Shown: piece by piece, positions 1 through 6,101 of the stretch
How the letters are laid out: each line of letters opens with the position of its first letter
Position numbering within the stretch: the stretch's first letter is position 1
Program-made: the position numbers and the translations under genes
Notes under the pieces: generated by a model
The model's database searches: none
The model's input: only the letters and a program-made list of their open reading frames with translations
What the model was told of the DNA's origin: nothing
Origin: Paludibacter sp.
GTDB lineage: Bacteria; Bacteroidota; Bacteroidia; Bacteroidales; Paludibacteraceae
Length of the DNA stretch: 8,933 nucleotides
Direction of reading: 5' to 3'
NCBI GenBank assembly: GCA_009787075.1
Contig: WRGS01000173.1
Coordinates: 1 to 8,933 of the forward strand

Positions 1-73
1 TCTGCTTTCTGGTAATTATCAGCAACAAGTTTATGCAGCAGAACAAAGATATAAAGCGTGTCTGCGTGGATAA
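1..73 (+). CDS. C-terminal end of an unidentified protein (partial)
   Basis: An open frame enters from the left edge (first full codon at position 2) and ends with TAA at 71-73. It gives 23 residues ending in AEQRYKACLRG, rich in Gln and charged residues. I do not recognise the family from so short a tail. Support comes from the sensible composition and from the next gene starting 19 bases downstream on the same strand, as expected in an operon. A 23-codon open stretch can occur by chance, so the call is tentative. Confidence 0.4.
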   Translation, partial: LLSGNYQQQVYAAEQRYKACLRG

Positions 74-92
74 ATAAAAAACTAAATATATT

Positions 93-368
93 ATGGATAT
101 GAATTTTTTGACAAATTTATCTCAAATAAATTGGATTGTTTGGACAATTAGTTTTATTATTTGGTTATTATGTGAATGGTGGATAATAAGGCGTATAGTG
201 CAGTCAAAACTTGTCAAGTCTAAAAAAGAACGTGCGTTTTGGATTATTTTTTGCATTGTATCGTTTTTTCTGGGAATGATTGTGTTTTTTAATGTAACAA
301 ACCAAAGACGCAAAGAAAAATACTATTACCATCGCAGTGATAATAATAGCGATAAAACAGAAAGTTAA
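93..368 (+). CDS. Small two-helix membrane protein of unknown function (91 aa)
   Basis: Not recognised as any named family. Two hydrophobic segments can be seen, about residues 14-32 (rich in Trp and Ile) and 49-68. They are joined by a basic loop (RR at 33-34, then KSKKER at 42-47), and a charged tail (QRRKEK at 71-76, then Asp/Asn/Ser-rich) follows. The basic loop suggests, by the positive-inside rule, that the loop faces the cytoplasm. There is no lipobox or signal-peptide cleavage pattern. The start is ATG at 93; a second in-frame ATG at 99 is equally possible because neither has a Shine-Dalgarno sequence. It lies 19 bases after the partial upstream gene, so the two may share a transcript, which would end at the hairpin at 393-421. 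It reads as a real gene because of its length, its amphipathic layout and that position, but no function can be assigned. Confidence 0.65.
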   Translation: MDMNFLTNLSQINWIVWTISFIIWLLCEWWIIRRIVQSKLVKSKKERAFWIIFCIVSFFLGMIVFFNVTNQRRKEKYYYHRSDNNSDKTES

Positions 369-392
369 TTCTGCTGTTTTGCCTAAAAACTG

Positions 393-421
393 AAACAGTG
401 AGTATCTGTTGCTCACTGTTT
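393..421. terminator. Strong hairpin terminator between convergent genes
   Basis: A perfect 10-bp inverted repeat (AAACAGTGAG at 393-402, CTCACTGTTT at 412-421) has a 9-nt loop. The stem can grow by three more pairs, two of them G-U, to span 390-424. T-rich sequence follows on both strands (TTTTTAAATG after it on plus, GTTTTTAGG after it on minus). It sits 24 bases past the stop of the 91-aa gene and about 48 bases past the stop of the opposing DUF2156 gene, so it can serve both transcripts. Confidence 0.8.
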
Positions 422-469
422 TGGTTGTGTTTTTAAATGTTTAAAAAACGCAAAATTAAAAATCATAAA

Positions 470-1366
470 TCAAGCAATTAAAGTAACGACTCCTTCCTGC
501 AACAATACAGCGGGCTGATACGAAAGTTTTGCTTTGCGCAAAGAATCGAGCCCCAAATCTTCTTCGCGGTTAATATACAAATAATTAGCCGCAATATGTT
601 CTGCAAATTGCTGATTTATAATCGCATATCCTCCGTTCATATCGCGCGGCGCTTTTTCAATATGTACCACAAATGTTTCATTATCAAGCGGTTCGCCAAC
701 AGCAAAAGCCGCAATTTGTCCGTTAATTTTAATCATTCCGCCCTGCAAGCCAAGTTCGTCAAAGTGCTTGAGCATCAGTTCGCTCGCCTTAAAATCGTAA
801 ATCAAAGACGGCGAAGAAACCGTCAAATTCTCGTTTTCCCACGCTTTGAGCATGTTCCAACAATCGTAACAATCTTCTCGCGTATTAATTAATGCAAATT
901 CCCAGTCGGCATTTTCGGCTTTAAAACGGTTGATATGATTGCGCTTGCTTTGCAGTTTTTTCCCCGAAAGATTAATTAATTTTTCTGTAAAATACAGATA
1001 TTCAAAATTTTCTCGTTCGGGCAAAAACGAAAATTTGTCTGGCATTTCTTTTTGAATTTGCTGCCACATTTCCTCTGAAATTGCTTTGATTTTCAATTCA
1101 ACAGAACGCTCGCGTGCATCATTTTCAAGCAATTTCAACGCTTTTTTCAAGGGCATTTTCCCCAAAGGAAACATATAAAAAGTTGCGCCGTTATCCTCAA
1201 ATTTTACAAAAAGCGTATCGTGAAATACAGTAAAAACCGTTTTAAAACGTTCCTGCCACGCATAAAGATTTGCAAAACAATAATCGCACGAACGCGAATG
1301 TTTGCTTTGCAAACAACTGTCAATCAACTTTTTATCCGAAATTTCTATGTGTCTAAAATTTAACAT
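470..1366 (-). CDS. Stand-alone DUF2156 protein (MprF C-terminal-like, GNAT fold)
   Basis: A 298-aa protein of the DUF2156 family, the domain that forms the C-terminal catalytic half of MprF (phosphatidylglycerol lysyltransferase, which moves an amino acid from aminoacyl-tRNA to a lipid). Family hallmarks are LSGKKLQSKRNHINRF at 133-148 and the C-terminal block INREEDLGLDSLRKAKLSYQ at 265-284, with an FVVHIEKA strand near 232-239. The membrane part of MprF is absent, so the protein should be cytoplasmic; its substrate cannot be read from sequence. The frame could extend 17 codons upstream to a TTG at 1417, but that codon lies inside the likely -7 promoter box and the extra residues look like untranslated sequence. 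I therefore choose the ATG at 1366, the first ATG in the frame. It follows the ABC ATPase gene by 69 bases and probably has its own promoter. The function remains unknown in Bacteroidetes as far as I know. Confidence 0.88.
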   Translation of the reverse strand: MLNFRHIEISDKKLIDSCLQSKHSRSCDYCFANLYAWQERFKTVFTVFHDTLFVKFEDNGATFYMFPLGKMPLKKALKLLENDARERSVELKIKAISEEMWQQIQKEMPDKFSFLPERENFEYLYFTEKLINLSGKKLQSKRNHINRFKAENADWEFALINTREDCYDCWNMLKAWENENLTVSSPSLIYDFKASELMLKHFDELGLQGGMIKINGQIAAFAVGEPLDNETFVVHIEKAPRDMNGGYAIINQQFAEHIAANYLYINREEDLGLDSLRKAKLSYQPAVLLQEGVVTLIA

Positions 1367-1414
1367 ATAATTAAAAATGTTGTTATTGCAAGCAACATGC
1401 GCAATAACATTGTG

Positions 1415-1422
1415 CAAAATTA
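1415..1422 (-). promoter_or_regulatory. Candidate Bacteroidetes -7 box for the DUF2156 gene
   Basis: On the minus strand this reads TAATTTTG, an exact TAnnTTTG match. It is about 49 bases before the ATG at 1366 and follows the stop of the ABC ATPase gene. No good -33 TTTG box is visible at the right spacing. The same 12-mer (TAATTTTGCACA) precedes rodA, which supports a functional role. Confidence 0.45.
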
Positions 1423-1435
1423 CACTTTTTAAAAT

Positions 1436-2224
1436 TTAAACGGATTCTAAATTTTTTAATTTAATAAAATATTCATTATTTGTATTAAAACTGTAATTTA
1501 TGCTGTCGAAAACCCGCTCAAAAGTTCCATTGGCAATCAAGGCGGCAGGAGAACCGATTTGCACAGGCAAGTCGCTGGATAATAACCAAATACAATCGGC
1601 AACTTGCAGCGCAATATCAAGTTCGTGCGTAGAAAGCAAAATCGCTTTTTTCGTTTTATGCGCAAGACGGCGCAGCAGCAGCATAATTTCGATGCGGTTT
1701 GGCAAGTCGAGATGCGCAGTCGGTTCGTCAAGAAAAATATGCGGCGTATCCTGCGCCAACGCTCTTGCAATCATTACCCGCTGACGTTCTCCGTCCGAAA
1801 GTTCATTTATAAATCTGTTTTTAAATTCCTGTAAATGAACAAGTTGCAGCGCATCATTAATTTTTTTCTCATCATTTTTTGCAATTATGCCCCACCACGA
1901 AGTATAAGGTTGCCGCCCCATAGCAACAGTTTGCGCAACCGTAGTATTCTCAATATCAACGCGTTCGGTCAGCACCATTGCAAGTTGCAACGCCTTTTGC
2001 CGCACCGAAAGCGCAAAAATATCTTCGCCGTCAATTTGTACCCGTCCAAAAAGCGGTGGCTGTAAACCCGAAAGCGTGCGCAGCAAAGTGGATTTTCCAC
2101 TGCCGTTTGGTCCTGCAAGGCAAACCAATTCGCCCAGATTTAACTGCAAATTCAAATCGCGTTGAATGGCAAACGTTTCTCCTTTGCGAAGATAACCTAT
2201 TGAAAGTGAATGAGTTGAAAACAC
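1436..2224 (-). CDS. FecE/BtuD-like ABC transporter ATPase
   Basis: A 262-aa ATP-binding subunit of the iron-siderophore/haem/cobalamin importer family (type II importers), expected on the cytoplasmic face of a permease dimer. Walker A is GPNGSGKST at 38-46, the ABC signature LSDGERQ at 142-148, Walker B HIFLDE at 162-167 and the H-loop His is H200. The Q-loop position, normally Gln, appears to be Thr86 (MVLTER at 83-88). Length is normal for the family. The start is GTG at 2224: an in-frame stop lies five codons upstream and no Met occurs until residue 83, while the N-terminus lines up with the usual first beta strand. The gene begins 24 bases after the SpoIID-domain gene stop, so the two are probably cotranscribed. 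No permease or substrate-binding protein gene lies nearby, so the substrate (iron complex, haem or cobalamin) is a family-level guess. Confidence 0.9.
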   Translation of the reverse strand: MFSTHSLSIGYLRKGETFAIQRDLNLQLNLGELVCLAGPNGSGKSTLLRTLSGLQPPLFGRVQIDGEDIFALSVRQKALQLAMVLTERVDIENTTVAQTVAMGRQPYTSWWGIIAKNDEKKINDALQLVHLQEFKNRFINELSDGERQRVMIARALAQDTPHIFLDEPTAHLDLPNRIEIMLLLRRLAHKTKKAILLSTHELDIALQVADCIWLLSSDLPVQIGSPAALIANGTFERVFDSINYSFNTNNEYFIKLKNLESV

Positions 2225-2248
2225 AATGTTTGTAATTTATAAATAATT

Positions 2249-3568
2249 TTAATATATCTTTTTTAATTCAGTATTTTTGAAATAATGCATCAAAATTTCG
2301 TCAAATTTGTAGCCTCGCTCGCCCATAACCGCCGCTCCAATCTGGCAAAGCCCTACGCCGTGCCCCCAGCCCGCGCCGCGTAAAACAAATTTCTGTGGAA
2401 TATTTTCCTTAAAATCAAATTTTTCGACCACAAAAGCCGAACTGTAAAGATGAGTTTCGCTAAGCCATTTGCGAATTTCAAGTTCCTTACCAACTGTCAT
2501 AATCTGCTTTGTACCAACAATTTGCAATTCCACAATCCGCCCCGACTCGCCGCGCCGCATCGGAATTAAATCCAATATTTCACCAAAATCAAAACCAGAT
2601 TTTTTACAAATAGTTTCAGAAATTTCTTTCTGCGAAAATTCTTTTTCCCAACGAAAAAAATCGGTCGTAGCACGGTCGTAATTATTTAAAACTTGCGCTA
2701 AAATATTGGCATCGTGTGTATTGCAAAAACATTCGGGCGAGGACAAAATCCATTTTTCAGCGTTTTTTTCATTTGTCAAATCAGCCCGCTCCCCCACTCC
2801 ATTTTCCTGCGGCGCATCAACAACGCTTTCCAAATAAGGCAAATGCATATCAGCCCAACAGTTTTTAAAAAGTTCGGTTTTTCCGCCGCAAGATTTTGAA
2901 AACCGCGTATCGCAAATCTCACCGTCGTACATCAAAACCACTCCGCAAGTTTGCATAACTGCCTGATTAACACGCTCATTGCTTTGCCGCAAAATGCCCT
3001 GATAACGCTGGCAATGGTCATCTGCACAGACATCGAAATTGCGATGCGCATCGCGTTCATACCATTTAATAAACGATGAATTGCCCGAAGAACAAACGCA
3101 GCGATTAGATTTTTCATTCTTAATTCTTAATTTTTCATTCGCCAAAAGCCAACTGCGCGAAATAACAGCGTGCGCTTTAAGCAATTCAAGCGAAGAAGAA
3201 GCATTCATTTCGCTGGAAATCACCGATTTAAGATAATCTTCGGCAGAAATAATATTGACCGCAGTAATTTTTTCATCTTCAACAATAAATTTCAAACTGC
3301 CCATAAAACGCTGATTTTCTTTCTGTTTCCAATGAAATTCCTTTCCTATTGTAACGTTTTTCAATTCAAAAAAACAGTTATCATTTTCGGGTGTAAAATT
3401 TATTTCTTTATAAAAATTATTTTCAAAAAATATTTTTTCTTTTTGAAAAACAACTTTTTGTATTCCGCTGAAAATCAAATTATTATCATAAAAAAAATTG
3501 CCAAAAAATTCAAATTCAATTTCTTTTTCGGTCAAAATTCCTACTGATATTTTTTTTAATGATGTCAT
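2249..3568 (-). CDS. SpoIID/LytB-domain protein (probable peptidoglycan lytic enzyme)
   Basis: A 439-aa protein with the SpoIID/LytB domain. In Bacillus, SpoIID is a lytic transglycosylase acting on glycan strands stripped of stem peptides; LytB-type proteins help the amidase. Hallmarks: EDYLKSVISSEM at 110-121, where E120 matches the catalytic Glu; HAVISRSWLLA at 133-143; a Cys/His cluster VCADDHCQRYQG at 180-191 similar to the metal-site region of SpoIID; SKSCGGKTE at 224-232; and the C-terminal RGAGWGHGVGLCQIGAAVM at 397-415. About 90 N-terminal residues precede the conserved core. No signal peptide or membrane helix is visible at the N-terminus (MTSLKKISVGILTEKEIEFE), which is odd for a wall enzyme. 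Residues 144-153 (NEKLRIKNEK) come from a short DNA repeat. The ATG at 3568 follows rimM by 69 bases, with a candidate promoter between; the ABC ATPase gene follows 24 bases downstream. Domain assignment is firm; the reaction in this organism is inferred. Confidence 0.9.
   Translation of the reverse strand: MTSLKKISVGILTEKEIEFEFFGNFFYDNNLIFSGIQKVVFQKEKIFFENNFYKEINFTPENDNCFFELKNVTIGKEFHWKQKENQRFMGSLKFIVEDEKITAVNIISAEDYLKSVISSEMNASSSLELLKAHAVISRSWLLANEKLRIKNEKSNRCVCSSGNSSFIKWYERDAHRNFDVCADDHCQRYQGILRQSNERVNQAVMQTCGVVLMYDGEICDTRFSKSCGGKTELFKNCWADMHLPYLESVVDAPQENGVGERADLTNEKNAEKWILSSPECFCNTHDANILAQVLNNYDRATTDFFRWEKEFSQKEISETICKKSGFDFGEILDLIPMRRGESGRIVELQIVGTKQIMTVGKELEIRKWLSETHLYSSAFVVEKFDFKENIPQKFVLRGAGWGHGVGLCQIGAAVMGERGYKFDEILMHYFKNTELKKIY
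3109..3140 (-). repeat. Short AT-rich repeat inside the SpoIID-domain gene
   Basis: An exact 11-bp direct repeat (plus strand ATTTTTCATTC at 3109-3119 and 3130-3140) has a 21-base period. The spacer between the copies holds further AATTC/TTAA units. In the gene it encodes NEK-LRIK-NEK (residues 144-153), so the period of seven codons keeps the frame. It lies between the conserved SRSWLLA block and the Cys/His cluster, where a loop is expected. The composition resembles the AT-rich AATTAAG-type repeats often found between genes in such genomes. Confidence 0.55.
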
Positions 3569-3628
3569 TTGTTAAAAAATTATAATTTAAAATTAGAAAT
3601 AAAAAGTTAAATTTTTATTTTCTTTACA

Positions 3629-3636
3629 CAAAGTTA
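3629..3636 (-). promoter_or_regulatory. Candidate -7 box for the SpoIID-domain gene
   Basis: The minus strand reads TAACTTTG, an exact TAnnTTTG match, directly after the rimM stop (TGA at 3640-3638). An ATTG lies 18 bases further upstream, inside the end of rimM, and could be the -33 box. It is about 61 bases before the ATG at 3568. If active, it separates the SpoIID-ABC transcript from the rodA-rimM one. Confidence 0.45.
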
Positions 3637-3637
3637 A

Positions 3638-4165
3638 TCATTTTTCCTGCAATTCAATCAAGCCTTGCGGTAAATCTACAAAAATTTTCTTTGTATTGTG
3701 GTCAATATCAATGATATAATTTTCAGAAAATGGAATTAAAATTTCATCATTTGCCGTTTGTACAATCATTAAAACATTGGCAGTTGTTTGGTCAATGTCA
3801 TAAATTTTGCCTAAAAAATCATTTTTCTTGTCAATTATTTGAAAATCAATGAAATAATCAAGTCCTATATTTTCCGTTTTTACTTTTTCCAAAAACTTTT
3901 TTGGAGCAAAAACCACTTTTGCAGTAAGAAATTTTGCATCATTTTCACTGTCAATTCCATCAAGTTTTACAAAAGCAGTTTCGGCAGAATTAATTCGATA
4001 TTCATTAATAAAAAATGGCACTAAAATTCCGTCTATTTCCAAAATAAAATATTTAAAATATTCATTTTCAAACACATCAGAAGAATACGAAAACAGAATT
4101 TCACCGCGAACTCCGTGCGGTTTAAGGATTTTTCCTATCGGAAATATTTCATTTTCGGTTATCAT
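3638..4165 (-). CDS. rimM: RimM, ribosome maturation factor
   Basis: A 175-aa RimM, the usual length. It is a cytoplasmic assembly factor that binds ribosomal protein S19 and helps the head of the 30S subunit mature. The N-terminal RimM barrel (about 8-90) carries IGKILKPHGVRGEI at 10-23, the family signature with P16, H17, G18, R20 and G21. The PRC barrel follows (about 97-172), with the closing IFVDLPQGLIEL at 161-172, typical of Bacteroidetes. The ATG at 4165 comes one base after the rodA stop and is preceded by a strong Shine-Dalgarno sequence within rodA, so it is surely translated with rodA. In many bacteria rimM sits with rpsP-trmD-rplS; pairing with rodA is different, though gene order around rimM varies in this phylum. 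Confidence 0.95.
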   Translation of the reverse strand: MITENEIFPIGKILKPHGVRGEILFSYSSDVFENEYFKYFILEIDGILVPFFINEYRINSAETAFVKLDGIDSENDAKFLTAKVVFAPKKFLEKVKTENIGLDYFIDFQIIDKKNDFLGKIYDIDQTTANVLMIVQTANDEILIPFSENYIIDIDHNTKKIFVDLPQGLIELQEK

Positions 4166-4166
4166 T

Positions 4167-5612
4167 TTATCTCCTTTCGGAATCCAATTTTATTAAAATA
4201 AACAAAAGAATTGTAAAACTCCACAACGATGAGCCGCCGTAACTGAAAAACGGCAGCGGAATGCCGATTACAGGCATCAAACCAAGCACCATTCCGACAT
4301 TTATTACAAAATGCAAAAACAAAATACTCGCCACACAATAACCATAAACACGAGCAAAAGCATCTCGTTGACGCTCGGCAATTGCCAGCAGTCGAATCAG
4401 TAAAAAAGCGTAAAGTGCAAGCACCACTATTGAGCCGACAAAGCCGTGTTCCTCGCCAACAGTACAAAAAATAAAGTCCGTATCCTGTTCAGGAACGTAT
4501 TTAAGTTTGGTTTGCGTGCCATTGAGAAAGCCCTTGCCAAACAACCCGCCAGAGCCAATAGCAATTTTCGACTGATTGACATTGTAACCATCGCCGCGCA
4601 AATCTTCTTTCATATTCAAAACCACCATAATACGATTGCGTTGATGCGGCTCAAGTACTTTTTCAAACAGATAATCGGACGAGAAACTGAAAATTACGCT
4701 TGCTATTGAAATAAAAACAATTGTCCAATAACGTTTTTTCCTGAAAAACAATGCCAAAACACCCCAAAATAGCGAACTTAAAACTATAATCCCAACCGCT
4801 ACATAATCAAAATCTATATTTATTTTAAAAATAAAAAATAATAAATATGCAATTATCGCAATCAAACACGCGCCAAGCAACACAAATGCGCTTTGTTTGA
4901 AGTCTTTTTCTATTACACAAGCATAAGTCAACTGTATCATCAGCACAATCAACATTGCTATAAGAAAACCGAGCGAACCGCTGCCAACTTTTATTTCGCT
5001 GAAACGAATCACAGCCACAAACAGCACAACCGCCAAAAACCCAAGCAAAATAACAATTCCTTTCATTCCCTCGCGATAAAAAACCAGAAAAAATGCGCAA
5101 AATACAAGCGCAGAGCCTGTTTCTTTTTGTAAAACAATCAATGCCATCGGCAAAAATATAATTCCTAAAAGAGGGAAAAGGTCTTTCCACGAACGAAATT
5201 TGTAGTTATACGAACTCATAAACCGAGCAAGAGCACATGAAGTAGCCACTTTTGCCAATTCAGCAGTCTGAAAATTAACAGGTCCAATCACTATCCACGA
5301 GTGCGAACCACGAAGATCAGGCGCAATAAATATTGTGAGTATCAGTAAAAAAATTATTGCTCCATAAATTATGTATGCAAAATAATTATAAATTTTTGCG
5401 TCAATAAGTAAAATTAAGCCAGCAATAACAAACCCTGTCAGAATCCATATAAACTGCTTTCCAGCGCGTTGGTCGAAATCAAGAATAGAAGTTGGATTTT
5501 CAAAATCGTAACTTGCGCCATACACGCTCAACCAACCCATAACAACCAAAATCAAATAAATGATAACGGTTGTCCAATCAATTCGTTGAAAAAGGGGCGT
5601 GTTTCGTGCCAT
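4167..5612 (-). CDS. rodA: RodA, SEDS-family peptidoglycan glycosyltransferase
   Basis: A 481-aa SEDS protein of the inner membrane that polymerises lipid II into glycan strands during elongation, normally with the transpeptidase PBP2 and MreBCD. Signatures: FQTAELAK at 114-121 (usual FQPSELAK); SKIAIGSGGLFGKGFLNGTQ at 348-367; VPEQDTDFIF at 373-382, where D379 corresponds to the essential Asp of RodA; and VIGIPLPFFSYGGSS at 448-462. About 110 extra residues (roughly 205-315) add some four membrane helices compared with the 370-aa E. coli protein. An even number keeps the topology, and the long form is usual in Bacteroidetes. The ATG at 5612 follows a TAnnTTTG box by about 28 bases. The mreBCD-mrdA genes that often accompany rodA are not here; exbD lies upstream and rimM follows after one base. 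Confidence 0.95.
   Translation of the reverse strand: MARNTPLFQRIDWTTVIIYLILVVMGWLSVYGASYDFENPTSILDFDQRAGKQFIWILTGFVIAGLILLIDAKIYNYFAYIIYGAIIFLLILTIFIAPDLRGSHSWIVIGPVNFQTAELAKVATSCALARFMSSYNYKFRSWKDLFPLLGIIFLPMALIVLQKETGSALVFCAFFLVFYREGMKGIVILLGFLAVVLFVAVIRFSEIKVGSGSLGFLIAMLIVLMIQLTYACVIEKDFKQSAFVLLGACLIAIIAYLLFFIFKINIDFDYVAVGIIVLSSLFWGVLALFFRKKRYWTIVFISIASVIFSFSSDYLFEKVLEPHQRNRIMVVLNMKEDLRGDGYNVNQSKIAIGSGGLFGKGFLNGTQTKLKYVPEQDTDFIFCTVGEEHGFVGSIVVLALYAFLLIRLLAIAERQRDAFARVYGYCVASILFLHFVINVGMVLGLMPVIGIPLPFFSYGGSSLWSFTILLFILIKLDSERR
4171..4177 (-). promoter_or_regulatory. Strong Shine-Dalgarno of rimM inside the end of rodA
   Basis: The minus strand reads AAAGGAG followed by ATAAA and then ATG of rimM, a near-ideal ribosome binding site with good spacing. 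The bases are also the last codons of rodA (GAA AGG AGA TAA). None of the other starts in the window shows such a site; they have A/T-rich leaders, as is usual in Bacteroidetes. This fixes the rimM start. Confidence 0.8.
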
Positions 5613-5639
5613 AAATTACATTAGAAACATAAGAATGTG

Positions 5640-5647
5640 CAAAATTA
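5640..5647 (-). promoter_or_regulatory. Candidate -7 box for rodA-rimM
   Basis: The minus strand reads TAATTTTG (TAnnTTTG), 28 bases before the rodA ATG. It extends to TAATTTTGCACA (5636-5647), the same 12-mer as at 1411-1422. A -33 box is not clear. It implies that rodA-rimM starts its own transcript and is not only read through from exbD. Confidence 0.5.
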
Positions 5648-5687
5648 CTATAAAATTGAAAAAATTATTTTTGTATTTACAAAACTT

Positions 5688-6101
5688 CTACCGCTTTTCT
5701 TTTTGAGTGAAAAGTATCATTTTTACTTTCAGTTTGTTGCCAATATCAAATAAATCTACAATATTTTGTAAATTCAAAGATTTATCGGCATGCAGCAACA
5801 CAACTGTTTCCTGAGTTTCGGGTTTGGCGGCAAGTTCGCTGATAAGAAACGGCTCAATTTGCTCAAATGCAACTTCTTTATCTTCAATAAGATAATGCAA
5901 GTCGGCAGTAACGGTCAGATTTACCTGATTGCGAACAGCCGCATCGGTTGATGTTTTTGATGAAGGCAACACCACGCGCATTGTAGCGGGGGCAATCATT
6001 GTAGAAACAATCAGAAAAAACAGCATCAAAAAGAACATAATATCATTCAAAGATGCCGTATAAACCTCTGCGGTGCGTAATTTTCGGCGTTCTATTTTCA
6101 T
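5688..6101 (-). CDS. exbD: ExbD/TolR-family biopolymer transport protein
   Basis: A 137-aa protein of normal family length. ExbD/TolR proteins form a dimer inside the ExbB/TolQ pentamer and couple proton flow to an outer-membrane task (TonB-dependent uptake or Tol-type envelope constriction). A short cytoplasmic N-terminus (1-17) is followed by SLNDIMFFLMLFFLIVSTMI, a single helix with the conserved proton-carrying Asp at D20. A periplasmic domain (about 40-137) ends in VVLLHADKSLNLQNIVDLFD and MILFTQ, the usual C-terminal fold. The ATG overlaps the exbB stop by four bases (ATGA), indicating translational coupling. Only one exbD is present and no tonB/tolA follows; rodA comes next after 75 bases. 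ExbD versus TolR cannot be separated by sequence alone. Confidence 0.92.
   Translation of the reverse strand: MKIERRKLRTAEVYTASLNDIMFFLMLFFLIVSTMIAPATMRVVLPSSKTSTDAAVRNQVNLTVTADLHYLIEDKEVAFEQIEPFLISELAAKPETQETVVLLHADKSLNLQNIVDLFDIGNKLKVKMILFTQKEKR

Noticed and set aside
204..416. 70-aa minus-strand frame opposite the 91-aa membrane protein
   Set aside because: Its apparent start lies inside the strong hairpin terminator and it overlaps the better-placed plus-strand gene; the hydrophobic stretch is a mirror effect.
3170..3547. 125-aa plus-strand frame opposite the SpoIID-domain gene
   Set aside because: It is Phe/Ile/Lys-rich, the usual mirror of an AT-rich coding strand, with no recognisable motif, and it lies fully inside a well-supported gene.
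470..3568. SpoIID-ABC-DUF2156 as a defence or mobile-element system
   Set aside because: All three families are ordinary chromosomal types, with no integrase, repeats at borders, nuclease or sharp composition change around them.
3597..3620. Perfect 9-bp inverted repeat (AAATAAAAA / TTTTTATTT) between rimM and the SpoIID-domain gene
   Set aside because: It contains only A-T pairs, and such repeats arise easily in very AT-rich spacers; it would also fall inside the leader of the next gene.
4162..5190. Two minus-strand frames in another register within rodA (4162-4467 and 4825-5190)
   Set aside because: They are Cys/Arg/Phe-rich out-of-frame readings of the rodA membrane helices; rodA itself is continuous and complete, so there is no frameshift.
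5669..5684. Small inverted repeat (TTTTGT / ACAAAA) between exbD and rodA as a terminator
   Set aside because: The stem is 6 bp and almost entirely A-T, too weak to call a terminator even though a T-rich tract follows on the minus strand.
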